Positions 8,925-18,563 of a stretch of 64,000 bases of DNA are shown piece after piece. Origin of the DNA: Caballeronia pedi (lineage in GTDB: Bacteria; Pseudomonadota; Gammaproteobacteria; Burkholderiales; Burkholderiaceae); contig NZ_FCOE02000018.1 in the NCBI RefSeq assembly GCF_001544915.2, forward strand, positions 91,637 through 155,636. Direction: 5' to 3'. Positions within the stretch are counted from its first letter, which is position 1; the number at the start of each line of letters is the position of its first letter. The notes below the pieces were generated by a model. The model searched no databases. It was given only the letters and a program-made list of their open reading frames with translations, and was not told the origin of the DNA. Made by a program: the position numbers and the translations under genes.

Positions 8925-11408
8925 TCAGCGCGCCATCCAGTAGCGCGCGTGCGTTTGCCTGAAGCGCTCGAGCACGATTTCCGGGCCGATCTCGATGCGC
9001 GCGGCGCCGTCGTCATCGCTGCGCGAGAGCGCGATCTCGCGCAGCCCGTAGCGCGCGAACACGCTCGGGTGCGGATGGTGAAAGCGGTTGCGATAGCCTA
9101 CCTGAAATATCGCCGCGAGCGGCCCGACGGAATCGAGGAAAGGCTCGGTCGACGAAGTGCGGCTGCCGTGATGCGGCACGATCATCACATCCGCGCGCAA
9201 CGCGGCGGCATCGCGCGCGATCAGCGTGCGTTCGACGTCCGCTTCGATATCCGCCGCGAACAGCGCCGCGCGCCCCGCCGCGCTCGTCACCTTCAGCACG
9301 CACGACTGATGGTTCGGCTTGCCCGAAAGCGGCCCCGGCTCGGGCCACAGCATGCGGAACTCGACGCCGTCCCAGGTCCAGCGCTGCCCGGCGGCGCAGC
9401 GCAAAACCGGCGCGCCGCGTGCGCGCGCGCCGGACCACAGCGCGTCGTCGGCGGCCAGCGACGCGAGCAACTGGCGCACGGCGATCGACTGCAGCACGGC
9501 GGGCGCGCCGCCCGCGTGATCCGAATCGGAATGACTGATGACGAGCGCATCGAGCGCGCGCACGCCCGCGGCCCGCAGATACGGCACCACGATGCGCTCG
9601 CCCGCGTGCGTCGATTCGGGACCGGGACCGGCGTCGAACAGCAAGGTGTGCCGCGCCGTTTCGACGACCAGCGCCGAGCCTTGGCCGATGTCGAGCGCGG
9701 TGACACGAAACGCGCCGTGCGCCGGCGGATGCGGCGCGCTCGCGACGAGCGGCAGCCACGTCAACGGCGCGGCGAAGCGCAACGGCCAGCCGCGCGGCGC
9801 GAGCGCCCACGCGACGCCGACGCACGCCGCCGCCAGCGCGAATGCATCGGGCTGCGGCAAATACCAGAGCGGCGACGAAACGGCATCGGCGAGACGCGCG
9901 AGCAGGTCGCAGAGCACCGACAGCGCGGCATGCGCGACGTGGAGCATCGGCACGTCGAGCGGCGCGGGCAGGATGAGCCCCGCAAGCGTCGCGGGCGTCA
10001 CGAGCACGCTGATCCACGGAATCGCGAACGCATTTGCGATCGGACCGAGAAGCGGAATCTGCGAGAACCAGTAGACGGTGAGCGGCGCGAGCGCGATCGC
10101 CACCGCGTATTGCACCCGCGCGCCCGACGCGATGTGTCGCCGCACGCGAGCGCCGATCCGCGCCACGATCGCGAACGGCCGGCGCCTCACCGCCCGTTCG
10201 GGACGCTGCCCGACTTCGCTCGGATCGACGCGATCCCATTGATCGATGTCATCGTGATCGTCCGGCTGCGCGCGCGATTCGAACCGCCCCGCCGCCGCGA
10301 TCGCATGCAGGATCGCCGCCACCGCGCAGAACGACAGCCAGAACCCCGGCGAACTGACCGCCCACGGATCGGCGATCAAAACGAACGCGAGCGCCCACAG
10401 CAGCACGAGCGACGACGCGGGCCGCCGCCCGCACAGAAACGCGATCGCGACGATCAGCAGCATGCCGAGCGTGCGTTGCGCGGGCACGTTGAATCCGGCG
10501 AGCGCGGCGTAACACGCGGCGAACAGCGCCGCGCCGAGCGCCGCCACCTTGGGCGCGGCGACGATCAACGGCGCGGGCACGCCGCGCCATCTCACGCGCT
10601 TCCAGACGAAGCCGGCGATCAGCGCCGCCAGTCCCGCGACGAAACCGATATGCAATCCCGATATCGCGACGAGATGACTCGTGCCGGTCGCGCGCATGAC
10701 GGCCCAGTCGGCATCGCTGACGGCGTCCTGCGCGCCCACCGCGAGCGCGACGATGATCCCGCGATGCGGCGCACGCCCGAGCACGGTTTCGATTCGCTCG
10801 CGCGCGCGTGCACGCAGGCGATCGATCGTCAGACGCGGGCCTGTTGCATCGGGATCGAGGCGCTGCGGCGCGCGCGCGGTCGAGACATAACCCGTCGCGC
10901 GAATGCCGCGTTCGAGCAAGGACACTTCGGCATCGCGCAGGCCGAAGTTCGCGTTGGCGTGCGCGCGCTTCAGACGCGCGCTCAGCGTCCAGCGCTCGCC
11001 GGCATGGAGCGCCGTGCGATCCGGCGACAGCCATGACAATCGCACGAGGCGCGGGAAGTCTCGCAAACCGGCGCCGTTCGTTTCGACTTCGAAGAGAAAG
11101 CGTGTGCCGTCCTTCTGTCGCTCGGGAAGCCCGCGCACGAAGCCCGTCAGTTCGATGTCGCGCTGCTCGTATGCGACCGGCAATTGTTCGCGCAGGCGGA
11201 CATCGGCGCGCAAGGCGGCATACGCGAAGCCCAGCACGCAAGCCGCGACGGCAAAGCTGGCGATGCACAGACGCGGCCTGAGCACGCCGAGCGTCGCCGC
11301 GCCGGCGAACAATGCGCAACACACGAGCCACGCAAGAACATCCGGCAAGCGAGCCTGCTGCTGCAACCACCAGACGCCACACGCAAATCCCAGCAGAATC
11401 GCCCGCAC
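8925..11408 (-). CDS. comEC: ComEC/Rec2 family competence protein
   Basis: The 827-residue inner-membrane protein is the DNA translocation channel of natural transformation. The N-terminal part has many membrane segments, including AISGLHIGFVAGLAALIAGF, the ComEC core motif. The C-terminal third is a metallo-beta-lactamase-like domain with VISHSDSDHAGGAPAV, the H-x-D-x-D-H motif, and IVPHHGSRTSS. A hydrophilic, charged insert (about residues 375-430, rich in Asp and Arg) sits between membrane segments. The length is normal. The alpha/beta hydrolase follows directly. Whether the organism is transformable cannot be judged from one gene. Confidence 0.95.
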   Translation of the reverse strand: MRAILLGFACGVWWLQQQARLPDVLAWLVCCALFAGAATLGVLRPRLCIASFAVAACVLGFAYAALRADVRLREQLPVAYEQRDIELTGFVRGLPERQKDGTRFLFEVETNGAGLRDFPRLVRLSWLSPDRTALHAGERWTLSARLKRAHANANFGLRDAEVSLLERGIRATGYVSTARAPQRLDPDATGPRLTIDRLRARARERIETVLGRAPHRGIIVALAVGAQDAVSDADWAVMRATGTSHLVAISGLHIGFVAGLAALIAGFVWKRVRWRGVPAPLIVAAPKVAALGAALFAACYAALAGFNVPAQRTLGMLLIVAIAFLCGRRPASSLVLLWALAFVLIADPWAVSSPGFWLSFCAVAAILHAIAAAGRFESRAQPDDHDDIDQWDRVDPSEVGQRPERAVRRRPFAIVARIGARVRRHIASGARVQYAVAIALAPLTVYWFSQIPLLGPIANAFAIPWISVLVTPATLAGLILPAPLDVPMLHVAHAALSVLCDLLARLADAVSSPLWYLPQPDAFALAAACVGVAWALAPRGWPLRFAAPLTWLPLVASAPHPPAHGAFRVTALDIGQGSALVVETARHTLLFDAGPGPESTHAGERIVVPYLRAAGVRALDALVISHSDSDHAGGAPAVLQSIAVRQLLASLAADDALWSGARARGAPVLRCAAGQRWTWDGVEFRMLWPEPGPLSGKPNHQSCVLKVTSAAGRAALFAADIEADVERTLIARDAAALRADVMIVPHHGSRTSSTEPFLDSVGPLAAIFQVGYRNRFHHPHPSVFARYGLREIALSRSDDDGAARIEIGPEIVLERFRQTHARYWMAR

Positions 11409-11473
11409 TTCTTTCCTCTTCGTTTTCGTTGCCGCAGACGCTCGCTCAGAGAGACGAACGTCGAACGAAACGA

Positions 11474-12262
11474 TTATGAAGAGGCGAGCGCGAGCCGTGG
11501 GAGCGCGGCGTGAGCGTTAGCCGTTGTGCCTAGGGAAAGCGCGTTTTCGTCGATGCCGCGCAACTGCGCGAGCACCTGCGCGATGCGCGCGACCTGATCC
11601 GGCGTATTGCGCTGCTTGTAAAGCCACGACGGCGCGATATCGGGCGCATCGGTTTCGAGCACGATCGCGTCGAGCGGCAGATCGGCGGCGAGCCGGCGAA
11701 TCTGCAGCGCGCGCTCGAACGTGAGATTGCCGCCGAAGCCCAGACGCATGCCCTGCGCGATGAACGCTTCGGCCTGCTGAAAGCTGCCGTTGAACGCGTG
11801 CGCGATGCCGCAATGAATGTCATGCAGGCGCAAGCCTTTCAGCACCTTGTCCTGCGACTTGCGCACGTGGCAGATCACCGGCAGATCGAACTCGCGCGCG
11901 AGCTTGAGCTGTTCGTTGTAGAAGAACTGCTGGCGGGCATCGTCGAGGGTCGGCACGAAGTAATCCAGCCCGATTTCGCCGATGCCGACGAAACGCGGAT
12001 CGTCCAGACTCGCTTCGATCTCGTCGCGCAGCACGCACAGATCGTCTTCACGCGCGCCCGGCGTGAAGAGCGGGTGGATGCCGAGCGCGTACGCGCCGCC
12101 CCTGATGCGATGCGCAAGCGCGCGCACCGTCGCGATATTGCCGCGATCGACGCCCGGAATCACGATGCGAGTCACGCCCGCGCCCAGCGCCGCATCGGCT
12201 ACGGCGTCGCGGTCGGCATCGAACTCGCCGGCGTCGAGATGACAGTGCGTATCGATCCACAT
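11474..12262 (-). CDS. TatD family metal-dependent hydrolase (deoxyribonuclease-like)
   Basis: The 262-residue product starts MWIDTHCHLDAGEFD, with the H-x-H metal ligands of the TatD/amidohydrolase fold. Further metal-site residues are visible in VGIGEIGLDYF (Glu), VICHVRKSQDKVL (His), IAHAFNGSFQQ (His) and LETDAPDIAP (Asp). TatD enzymes are 3'-5' exonucleases or related phosphoesterases in the cytosol. In Burkholderiales a TatD-like gene commonly lies beside lolD, as here. The stop TAA is at 11474-11476. Confidence 0.93.
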   Translation of the reverse strand: MWIDTHCHLDAGEFDADRDAVADAALGAGVTRIVIPGVDRGNIATVRALAHRIRGGAYALGIHPLFTPGAREDDLCVLRDEIEASLDDPRFVGIGEIGLDYFVPTLDDARQQFFYNEQLKLAREFDLPVICHVRKSQDKVLKGLRLHDIHCGIAHAFNGSFQQAEAFIAQGMRLGFGGNLTFERALQIRRLAADLPLDAIVLETDAPDIAPSWLYKQRNTPDQVARIAQVLAQLRGIDENALSLGTTANAHAALPRLALASS

Positions 12263-12284
12263 GGCGTCTCCCGCACGGAACGCG

Positions 12285-12998
12285 TTATACCGGCACCGAC
12301 GGCTCTTCGTGCAGCACGCCGTCGCGCAGGCGCATGATGCGGTCGCAGCGCGCGGCGAGATCGGGATCGTGCGTGACGATCACGAAGCTCGTCTCGAGCG
12401 TCTGCGACAACTCCAGCATCAGGTTGAAGACAGTGTCGGCGGTGCCGCCGTCGAGATTGCCGGTCGGTTCGTCGGCGAGCACGCATGCGGGGCGCGTGAC
12501 CAGCGCGCGCGCGATCGCCACGCGCTGTCGCTCGCCGCCCGACAGCTCGCCCGGCCGATGCTTCGCGCGATGCCCGATGCCCACGCGCTCCAGCATTTCC
12601 TGCGCTTCCTTGCGCGACGCCTCTTCCGACATGCGGCGGATGCGCAACGGCATCGCGACATTGTCGAGCGCCGTGAATTCCGGCAGCAGATGATGAAACT
12701 GATACACGAAGCCGAGCGCGCGATTGCGCAGCTCGTTGCGCTCCTTTTCCTTCAGCTGCGTGAACGGCTTGCCGAGCAGCGAAACCTTGCCCGCGCTCGG
12801 CTCGTCGAGGCCGCCGAGCACGTGCAGCAGCGTACTCTTGCCCGAACCCGACGCGCCGACGATCGCGAGCTTTTCGCCGCGATAGACGTCGAGTTGCGCG
12901 TTGTCGAGCACCTGCACGTTGAAGCCGCCCTGCACGAACGTCTTCGAGATCGCGGACGCCTGCAGCACCAGATTGTTCGCCGGAATCAGATCACTCAT
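12285..12998 (-). CDS. lolD: lipoprotein-releasing system ATP-binding protein LolD
   Basis: The 237-residue ATPase has Walker A GASGSGKST, the ABC signature LSGGERQRVAIARAL, Walker B VLADEPTGNLD and the switch His in VTHDPDLAARC. With LolC/E it powers extraction of outer-membrane lipoproteins from the inner membrane. The start ATG at 12998 overlaps the end of the permease gene by 8 bp; the longer frame upstream lies in the permease and reads as a shadow. LolD is distinguished from other MacB-type ATPases by its pairing with the LolC gene immediately upstream. Confidence 0.95.
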   Translation of the reverse strand: MSDLIPANNLVLQASAISKTFVQGGFNVQVLDNAQLDVYRGEKLAIVGASGSGKSTLLHVLGGLDEPSAGKVSLLGKPFTQLKEKERNELRNRALGFVYQFHHLLPEFTALDNVAMPLRIRRMSEEASRKEAQEMLERVGIGHRAKHRPGELSGGERQRVAIARALVTRPACVLADEPTGNLDGGTADTVFNLMLELSQTLETSFVIVTHDPDLAARCDRIMRLRDGVLHEEPSVPV

Positions 12999-14244
12999 AG
13001 CGCAGCGCCTCCGCCGGACGAACCTTCGCGCCGCGCCAGCTCGGATAGAGCGTCGCGAGAGACGACAACACGAACGCGATGACGCCGATCTTCGCGACAT
13101 CGCCCGGCACCAGCTCCGACGGCAGTTCGCTGATGAAATACACCGAAGACGGCAGGAACTGCACGTTGAACAGATGCTCGATCATCGGCACGAGCCACGG
13201 AATGCTCCACGCGATGAGACAGCCGAGCGACACGCCGAGCGCCGTGCCGATGAAACCGATCGTCACGCCCTGCACCACGAAAATCTTCATGATCGAGCCG
13301 GGCTGCGCGCCGAGCGTGCGCAGGATCGCGATATCGGCCTGCTTGTCGGTGACGGTCATGACGAGCGAAGAAACGAGATTGAACGCCGCGACCGCGATGA
13401 TCAGCGTGAGGATGATGAACATCATGCGCTTTTCGATCTGCACGGCGGAGAACCAGGTCTTGTTCTGCTGCGTCCAGTCGCGGATATAGAGATCGCCCGA
13501 GAGCGTGCGCGCGAGCTGGCGCGCGACTTCGGGCGCGCGCTGCATGTCTTTCAGGCGCAGCCGCACGCCGGTCGGCGCGGGCAGGCGGAAAAGCGCTTCG
13601 GCGTCGCGGATCGAAATGAGCGCGAGGGTCGAATCGTATTCGTAGTGCCCGGACTCGAAGATGCCGACCACGGTGAACTGCTTGAGACGCGGCATCATCC
13701 CAGCCGGCGTGATGGTGCCTTCGGGCGCGACGAGGGTGATCTTGTCGCCGTCCATCACGCCGAGATTGGCGGCCAGATCCTTGCCGAGCACGATGCCGAA
13801 TTCGCCCGGTTTGAGATCCGTGAGTTTGCCCGCGCGCATTTCGCGGCCGATGTCCGACACTTCCGGCTCCAGCGACGGCTCCACGCCGCGCAATGCGACG
13901 CCGCTCACCGCGCCCTGGCGCGTGAGCAGCGCCTGCGCTTCGACATAGGGCGCCGCGCCGATCACTTCCGGATTGCGGCGCGCTTCCTGCGCCGTCAGTT
14001 GCCAGTTGGGCATGGAGCCGGTCGGCGAGAAGATTTCGACGTGCGCGAGGACCGACAGCATCCGGTCGCGCACTTCCTTCTGGAAGCCGTTCATGACCGA
14101 CAGCACGACGATCAGCGCGGCGACGCCGAGCGCGATGCCCGCCATCGACACGAGCGCGATGAAGGAGATGAAGCCGTTGCCTGTGGTGCGTTTGCTGGCG
14201 CGCGTGTAGCGCCAGCCTATCTGCCATTCGTACGGAAGTTTCAA
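12991..14244 (-). CDS. lolC: lipoprotein-releasing ABC transporter permease LolC/LolE
   Basis: The protein (417 residues from the proposed start) has one N-terminal membrane segment (GFISFIALVSMAGIALGVAA), a large periplasmic domain and three C-terminal membrane segments. It carries VVLSVMNGFQKEVRDRML, typical of LolC/E. I place the start at TTG 14244, giving MKLPYEWQIGWRYTR: AAGGA lies 5 nt upstream and the family begins here. An ATG at 14292 would add 16 residues without support. A single permease gene with lolD suggests a homodimeric LolC/E (LolF-like) arrangement, as in other Burkholderiales. Confidence 0.93.
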   Translation of the reverse strand: MKLPYEWQIGWRYTRASKRTTGNGFISFIALVSMAGIALGVAALIVVLSVMNGFQKEVRDRMLSVLAHVEIFSPTGSMPNWQLTAQEARRNPEVIGAAPYVEAQALLTRQGAVSGVALRGVEPSLEPEVSDIGREMRAGKLTDLKPGEFGIVLGKDLAANLGVMDGDKITLVAPEGTITPAGMMPRLKQFTVVGIFESGHYEYDSTLALISIRDAEALFRLPAPTGVRLRLKDMQRAPEVARQLARTLSGDLYIRDWTQQNKTWFSAVQIEKRMMFIILTLIIAVAAFNLVSSLVMTVTDKQADIAILRTLGAQPGSIMKIFVVQGVTIGFIGTALGVSLGCLIAWSIPWLVPMIEHLFNVQFLPSSVYFISELPSELVPGDVAKIGVIAFVLSSLATLYPSWRGAKVRPAEALRYE

Positions 14245-14491
14245 GCGATTCCTTTCTGCTGCTGGTTCAGCGTTGTTGAGCCCCGGGTGCATCGTATGAA
14301 TACGCGGCGGCGGTCTTCGCGGATGCGTGCCGCCTGCGGCGAGGCGCGTCGGCTACCACGGCCAAGCGTGAAATTTGCGAAAGTTTGCCATATATGAGGA
14401 AAGCGCCGCACGAGCACGCGTCGATCGCGAGGCAAAACCGGTCTGCCGCGCCCCGTCGCCTCAACCGCTTTGCCCTACAATGCCGAGCATC

Positions 14492-15571
14492 ATGCCCGTT
14501 CAACATCTCCATCTCCTGTTGCCGTTCGCCCTGCCCTCGGCCGCGGACGCCGCCACCGCCCTGCACGGACTGGAGAGCGCGGCGCTCGACAAGCTGCTCG
14601 CCCGCGCCACGCTCGAAGAGCGCATCGTCGGGGAGGACTTTCAGCGCACGCTGCCGCACGAACGCTGGATCGCGCGGCGCTTCGACGCCGTCACGCCCAC
14701 CGACCAGCGCTATGCCGACGACGCCCCGCTCGCGCCCTTCATGCTGCTCGCCGATGGCGGTACGCCCGGCGATGCGCTGTGGGCCTGCATCGAGCCGGTT
14801 CACGTGCGCATCGCGCATGATCATCTCGTGCTGATCGACCCCGACACGCTCGGCGTGCACACCGAAGAAGCGCGCGCGCTGCTGCAGGTCGCGCGGCCGG
14901 TGATCGAAGATCTCGGCGTGAAACTGCAAGCGCCGACGCCGCTGCGCTGGTACGTGTCGGGCGACGCGCTGGGCGGGCTCGCGGGCGCATCGCCGTTGCG
15001 CGCGACGGGCCGCAACATCGAAATCTGGCTGCCGCACGAGGCGCGCACCGGCGAACGCTCGCGCGCGTGGATGAAGCTGCAGAACGAAGTGCAGATGGCG
15101 TGGTTCGAGCATCCGCTGAATCTCGAACGCGAATCGCGCGGGCTGCCCGCGATCAACTCGATCTGGCTGCACGGACAAGGCGCGCTGCGGCCCGTGCAAA
15201 GCCCGTTCGCGCGCGTGATGTCCGACGCCGCCGCGACCCGCGGTCTCGCACTTGCAGCGGGCGTGAAGCCGTCGGCGCCGCCGGAATCGTTCGCAGCGCT
15301 GCCGGACGGCGGCGAAGGCGCGACGCTCGTCGAGCTGAATCCGTTCTCCGCGCCGTTCATCGAACTGGACTGGGCGCGCTGGAACGCGGCGCTGAAGGCG
15401 CTCGAAACCGCGTGGTTCGCCCCCGCGCTAAGCGCGCTCACCGATGGCTCGCTCGGCCGCCTGAGCCTCACGCTCTGCGGCGACACCGGCTCGGTCACGC
15501 TCTCGGTCACGCGCGCCGATCTGCGCAAGTTCTGGCGGCGCCGTCCGATCGCGGCGCTCTTCATCGAATAA
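14492..15571 (+). CDS. conserved hypothetical protein upstream of recJ
   Basis: The protein is about 359 residues, begins MPVQHLHLLLPFALPSAADA and includes DEAR-like acidic and Trp-rich segments such as ARTGERSRAWMKLQNEVQM and GLPAINSIWLHGQGAL. I recognise it as the conserved protein that precedes recJ in Burkholderiales, sometimes labelled phosphoglycerate mutase-like or regulatory, but I see no catalytic motif that supports an enzyme assignment. The start is uncertain: ATG 14480 and ATG 14492 are in frame and neither has a clear ribosome binding site; a TACAAT hexamer at 14474-14479 may be a promoter element. recJ follows after 13 bp. Confidence 0.75.
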   Translation: MPVQHLHLLLPFALPSAADAATALHGLESAALDKLLARATLEERIVGEDFQRTLPHERWIARRFDAVTPTDQRYADDAPLAPFMLLADGGTPGDALWACIEPVHVRIAHDHLVLIDPDTLGVHTEEARALLQVARPVIEDLGVKLQAPTPLRWYVSGDALGGLAGASPLRATGRNIEIWLPHEARTGERSRAWMKLQNEVQMAWFEHPLNLERESRGLPAINSIWLHGQGALRPVQSPFARVMSDAAATRGLALAAGVKPSAPPESFAALPDGGEGATLVELNPFSAPFIELDWARWNAALKALETAWFAPALSALTDGSLGRLSLTLCGDTGSVTLSVTRADLRKFWRRRPIAALFIE

Positions 15572-15584
15572 GGTACTTCCTGCA

Positions 15585-17288
15585 ATGACGCGAATCGTTA
15601 CGCGCGCCTCCTCCCCCGCCGACGCCGAAGCGCTGATGCGCCACGGCCTGCATCCCGTCATCGCGCGCCTGTACGCGGCGCGCGGCGTCACGTCGCCCGA
15701 TGACGTCGAAACCGAATTCAAGCGCCTGCACGCGCCCGCCGGCCTGAAAGGTTGCGACGACGCCGCCGCCGTGCTCGCCGATGCGCTCGCGGCAGGCAAG
15801 CGCATGCTCGTCGTCGCGGATTACGACTGCGACGGCGCGACCGCCTGCGCGGTGGCCGTGCGCGGGCTGCGCATGTTCGGCGCGCACATCGACTATCTGG
15901 TGCCGAATCGCTTCGAATATGGTTACGGGCTCACGCCGGAGATCGTCGAACTGGCCGCGCGCTCGAAGGCCGGCCTGCCCGAGCTGCTCATCACGGTCGA
16001 TAACGGCATCGCGAGCGTCGATGGCGTGGCTGCGGCGAACGCGCTTGGCATCGACGTGCTCGTCACCGATCATCACCTGCCCGGCGACGAACTGCCCGCC
16101 GCGCGCGCGATCGTCAATCCGAACCAGCCGGGCTGCGCGTTTCCGAGCAAGTGCATCGCGGGCGTGGGCGTGATGTTCTACGTGCTGCTCGCGCTGCGCG
16201 CGGAGTTGCGTCGCCGCGGCGCTTATTCCGATGGCGCGCCCGAACCACGACTGGACGGCCTGCTCGATCTCGTCGCGCTCGGCACCGTCGCCGACGTAGT
16301 CAAGCTCGACTGCAACAACCGCATTCTCGTCGCGCAGGGTTTGAAGCGGATTCGCTCGGGGCGCATGCAGCCGGGCATCGCCGCGCTCTTTCGCGCCGCC
16401 GGGCGCGACGCGCGCGCGGCTTCGGGTTTCGATCTCGGCTTCGCGCTCGGCCCGCGTCTGAACGCGGCGGGACGGCTGTCGGACATGTCGCTCGGCATCG
16501 AATGCCTGACCACCGACGACGTCGGCCGCGCGTGGGAACTCGCGCAGCAACTCGACTCGATGAACCGCGAGCGACGCGAAATCGAAGCCGGGATGCAGCA
16601 GCAGGCACTCGCCGAACTGCAGACGATCGATCCGGGCGAGCGCGCGACGCTCACGCTCTACGATGCGAGCTGGCATCAGGGCGTGATCGGAATCGTCGCG
16701 GGGCGGCTGAAGGAGCGGTTTCATCGGCCCTCGTTCACCTTCGCGCACGCCGACGACAGCGGCGCGCTCTGCAAGGGCTCGGGCCGCTCGATTCCCGGTT
16801 TTCATCTGCGCGACGCCGTCGATCTGATCAGCAAGCGCGAACCCGGCCTCATCCACAAGTTCGGCGGTCACGCGATGGCCGCGGGCCTGACGATGTCCAC
16901 CGCCGACATTCCGCGCTTCACCGCCGCGTTCGAGGCGATCGGCCGCGAATGGCTGACGGCGGAGGCGCTGTCGCGCACCGTCGAAACCGATGGCGAACTG
17001 GAAGACGCCTATTTCACGCCGCAATTCGTCGAAATGCTCGACGCGGCGGTCTGGGGCCAAGGCTTTCCCGCGCCGACGTTTTCCGGCGAGTTCGAAGTCG
17101 CGTCGCAGGCGCTCGTGAAGGAGAAGCATCTGAAGCTGTCGCTGTTGCGCGGGCGTCAGCGCTTCAACGCGATCTGGTTCAACCACGTCGACCCGCTGCC
17201 GCCGCGCGCGACCGTCGCGTACCGGCTCGTCAGCGATTCGTGGAACGGCGTCGCGCGGGTGCAACTGATCGTCGAGCACGCGGGCTGA
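15585..17288 (+). CDS. recJ: single-stranded-DNA-specific 5'-3' exonuclease RecJ
   Basis: The 567-residue enzyme acts in RecF-pathway recombination, mismatch repair and base-excision repair. The DHH phosphoesterase motifs are visible: VVADYDCDGATA (motif I), ITVDNGIAS (motif II) and VTDHHLPGDELP (motif III). The DHHA1 motif is present in KFGGHAMAAGLTM. The length is typical. It sits 13 bp after the conserved hypothetical gene and upstream of prfB, an order shared with other Burkholderiales. Confidence 0.97.
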   Translation: MTRIVTRASSPADAEALMRHGLHPVIARLYAARGVTSPDDVETEFKRLHAPAGLKGCDDAAAVLADALAAGKRMLVVADYDCDGATACAVAVRGLRMFGAHIDYLVPNRFEYGYGLTPEIVELAARSKAGLPELLITVDNGIASVDGVAAANALGIDVLVTDHHLPGDELPAARAIVNPNQPGCAFPSKCIAGVGVMFYVLLALRAELRRRGAYSDGAPEPRLDGLLDLVALGTVADVVKLDCNNRILVAQGLKRIRSGRMQPGIAALFRAAGRDARAASGFDLGFALGPRLNAAGRLSDMSLGIECLTTDDVGRAWELAQQLDSMNRERREIEAGMQQQALAELQTIDPGERATLTLYDASWHQGVIGIVAGRLKERFHRPSFTFAHADDSGALCKGSGRSIPGFHLRDAVDLISKREPGLIHKFGGHAMAAGLTMSTADIPRFTAAFEAIGREWLTAEALSRTVETDGELEDAYFTPQFVEMLDAAVWGQGFPAPTFSGEFEVASQALVKEKHLKLSLLRGRQRFNAIWFNHVDPLPPRATVAYRLVSDSWNGVARVQLIVEHAG

Positions 17289-17335
17289 GCAGGCGCACCG
17301 GGCAGCGGCAAAGGCGGGGAAACACTGTCAATCGG

Positions 17336-17343
17336 CTATAATT
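17336..17343 (+). promoter_or_regulatory. candidate -10 element of the prfB promoter
   Basis: The sequence CTATAATT contains a perfect TATAAT about 30 bp before the prfB ATG, in the gap after recJ. No good -35 hexamer is visible at 16-18 bp upstream, so this is a partial match only. Confidence 0.4.
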
Positions 17344-17371
17344 TCGCCTTTTTACGAAGCCGAAGATCGAC

Positions 17372-18476
17372 ATGGAAGCGGAACGTCTCAACGCGATCGA
17401 AAGCCTTCTGGCCGACCTGCGCCGCCGCGCGGGCGAGCTACGGGGGTATCTTTGACTACGACGCCAAGTCCGCGCGTCTAGTCGAAGTCAACAAGGAACT
17501 CGAAGACCCGAACGTCTGGAACGACTCGAAGAACGCTCAGGCGCTCGGTCGTGAAAAGAAGCTGCTCGACGGCGTGGTCACGACCATCAGCGCGCTCGAC
17601 AACGATCTGCGCGACGCCAGCGATCTCTTCGAGATGGCGCACGAGGAAAACGACGAGGACACGCTCGTCGCGTGCGAATCCGACGCCGATGCGTTGCGCG
17701 TTCGCGTCGAGGACATGGAATTCCGCCGGATGTTCTCGAACCCGGCCGATCCGAACAACTGCTTCATCGACATTCAGGCGGGCGCGGGCGGCACCGAAGC
17801 GTGCGACTGGGCGTCCATGCTGCTGCGCCAGTACCTGCGCTACTGCGAGCGCAAGGGCTTCAAGACCGAAGTCCTCGAAGAATCCGAAGGCGACGTCGCG
17901 GGCATCAAGAGCGCGACCATCAAGGTCGAAGGCGAATACGCGTACGGCTATCTGCGCACCGAAACCGGCATTCACCGGCTCGTGCGCAAGTCGCCGTTCG
18001 ATTCGTCGGGCGGCCGGCATACGTCGTTCTCGTCGGTGTTCGTGTATCCGGAAATCGACGATTCGATCGAGATCGAAATCAATCCCGCCGATATCCGCAC
18101 GGACACGTATCGCGCATCGGGCGCGGGCGGCCAGCACATCAACAAGACCGATTCGGCGGTGCGTCTCACGCACGCGCCCACGGGCATCGTCGTGCAGTGC
18201 CAGAACGACCGCTCGCAGCACCGCAACCGCGCGGAAGCCATGCAGATGCTGAAGGCGCGTCTCTACGAATTCGAGATGCGCAAGCGCCAGGCCGAACAGG
18301 ACAAGCTCGAATCGAGCAAGACCGACGTGGGCTGGGGCCATCAGATCCGCTCCTACGTGCTCGACCAGAGCCGCGTGAAGGATCTGCGCACCAACGTGGA
18401 AATGAGCAACACGCGCGCCGTGCTCGACGGCGACCTCGACGACTTCATCGGCGCGAGCCTGAAACAGGGCGTTTAA
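17372..18476 (+). CDS. prfB: peptide chain release factor 2 (programmed +1 frameshift)
   Basis: RF2 recognises UGA and UAA stop codons and triggers release of the peptide. The gene begins at ATG 17372 (MEAERLNAIESLLADLR) and reaches an in-frame TGA at 17453-17455 after 27 codons. The reading frame resumes in +1 at GAC 17454 and continues for 340 codons to TAA at 18474-18476, giving a 367-residue product. The codon-recognition motif Ser-Pro-Phe occurs in RKSPFDSSGGRH, and the peptidyl-transferase motif Gly-Gly-Gln in ASGAGGQHINKT. The split is functional autoregulation, not damage. lysS follows. Confidence 0.97.
17441..17456 (+). promoter_or_regulatory. prfB programmed +1 frameshift site
   Basis: The sequence CGGGGGTATCTTTGAC holds the three known elements: an internal Shine-Dalgarno-like GGGGG, a slippery CTT codon and the TGA stop followed by C. 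When RF2 is scarce the ribosome pauses at TGA and slips one base forward, so RF2 controls its own synthesis. The spacing matches that of the E. coli site. Confidence 0.95.
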
Positions 18477-18484
18477 GTCTTCAG

Positions 18485-18520
18485 GCGCGGATATCGTTCG
18501 GCGATATCCGCGCTTTCGTT
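18485..18520 (+). terminator. hairpin between prfB and lysS
   Basis: A perfect 12-bp inverted repeat (18485-18496 and 18502-18513) is followed by TTTCGTTT. It resembles an intrinsic terminator with an interrupted U-tract, so it may reduce rather than stop read-through into lysS. Confidence 0.6.
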
Positions 18521-18563
18521 TCATTCCGCCGCGCATTCGCCGCATTCAAAGCCAAGAATCATC

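Noticed and set aside
8850..11036. 728-codon plus-strand frame opposite comEC
   Set aside because: It is low-complexity, Arg/Asp/His-rich and lies entirely over the clear ComEC coding frame, so it is an antisense shadow.
17372..17455. prfB as a broken gene because of the in-frame TGA
   Set aside because: The CTTTGAC context with the upstream GGGGG is the functional frameshift site, not a mutation.
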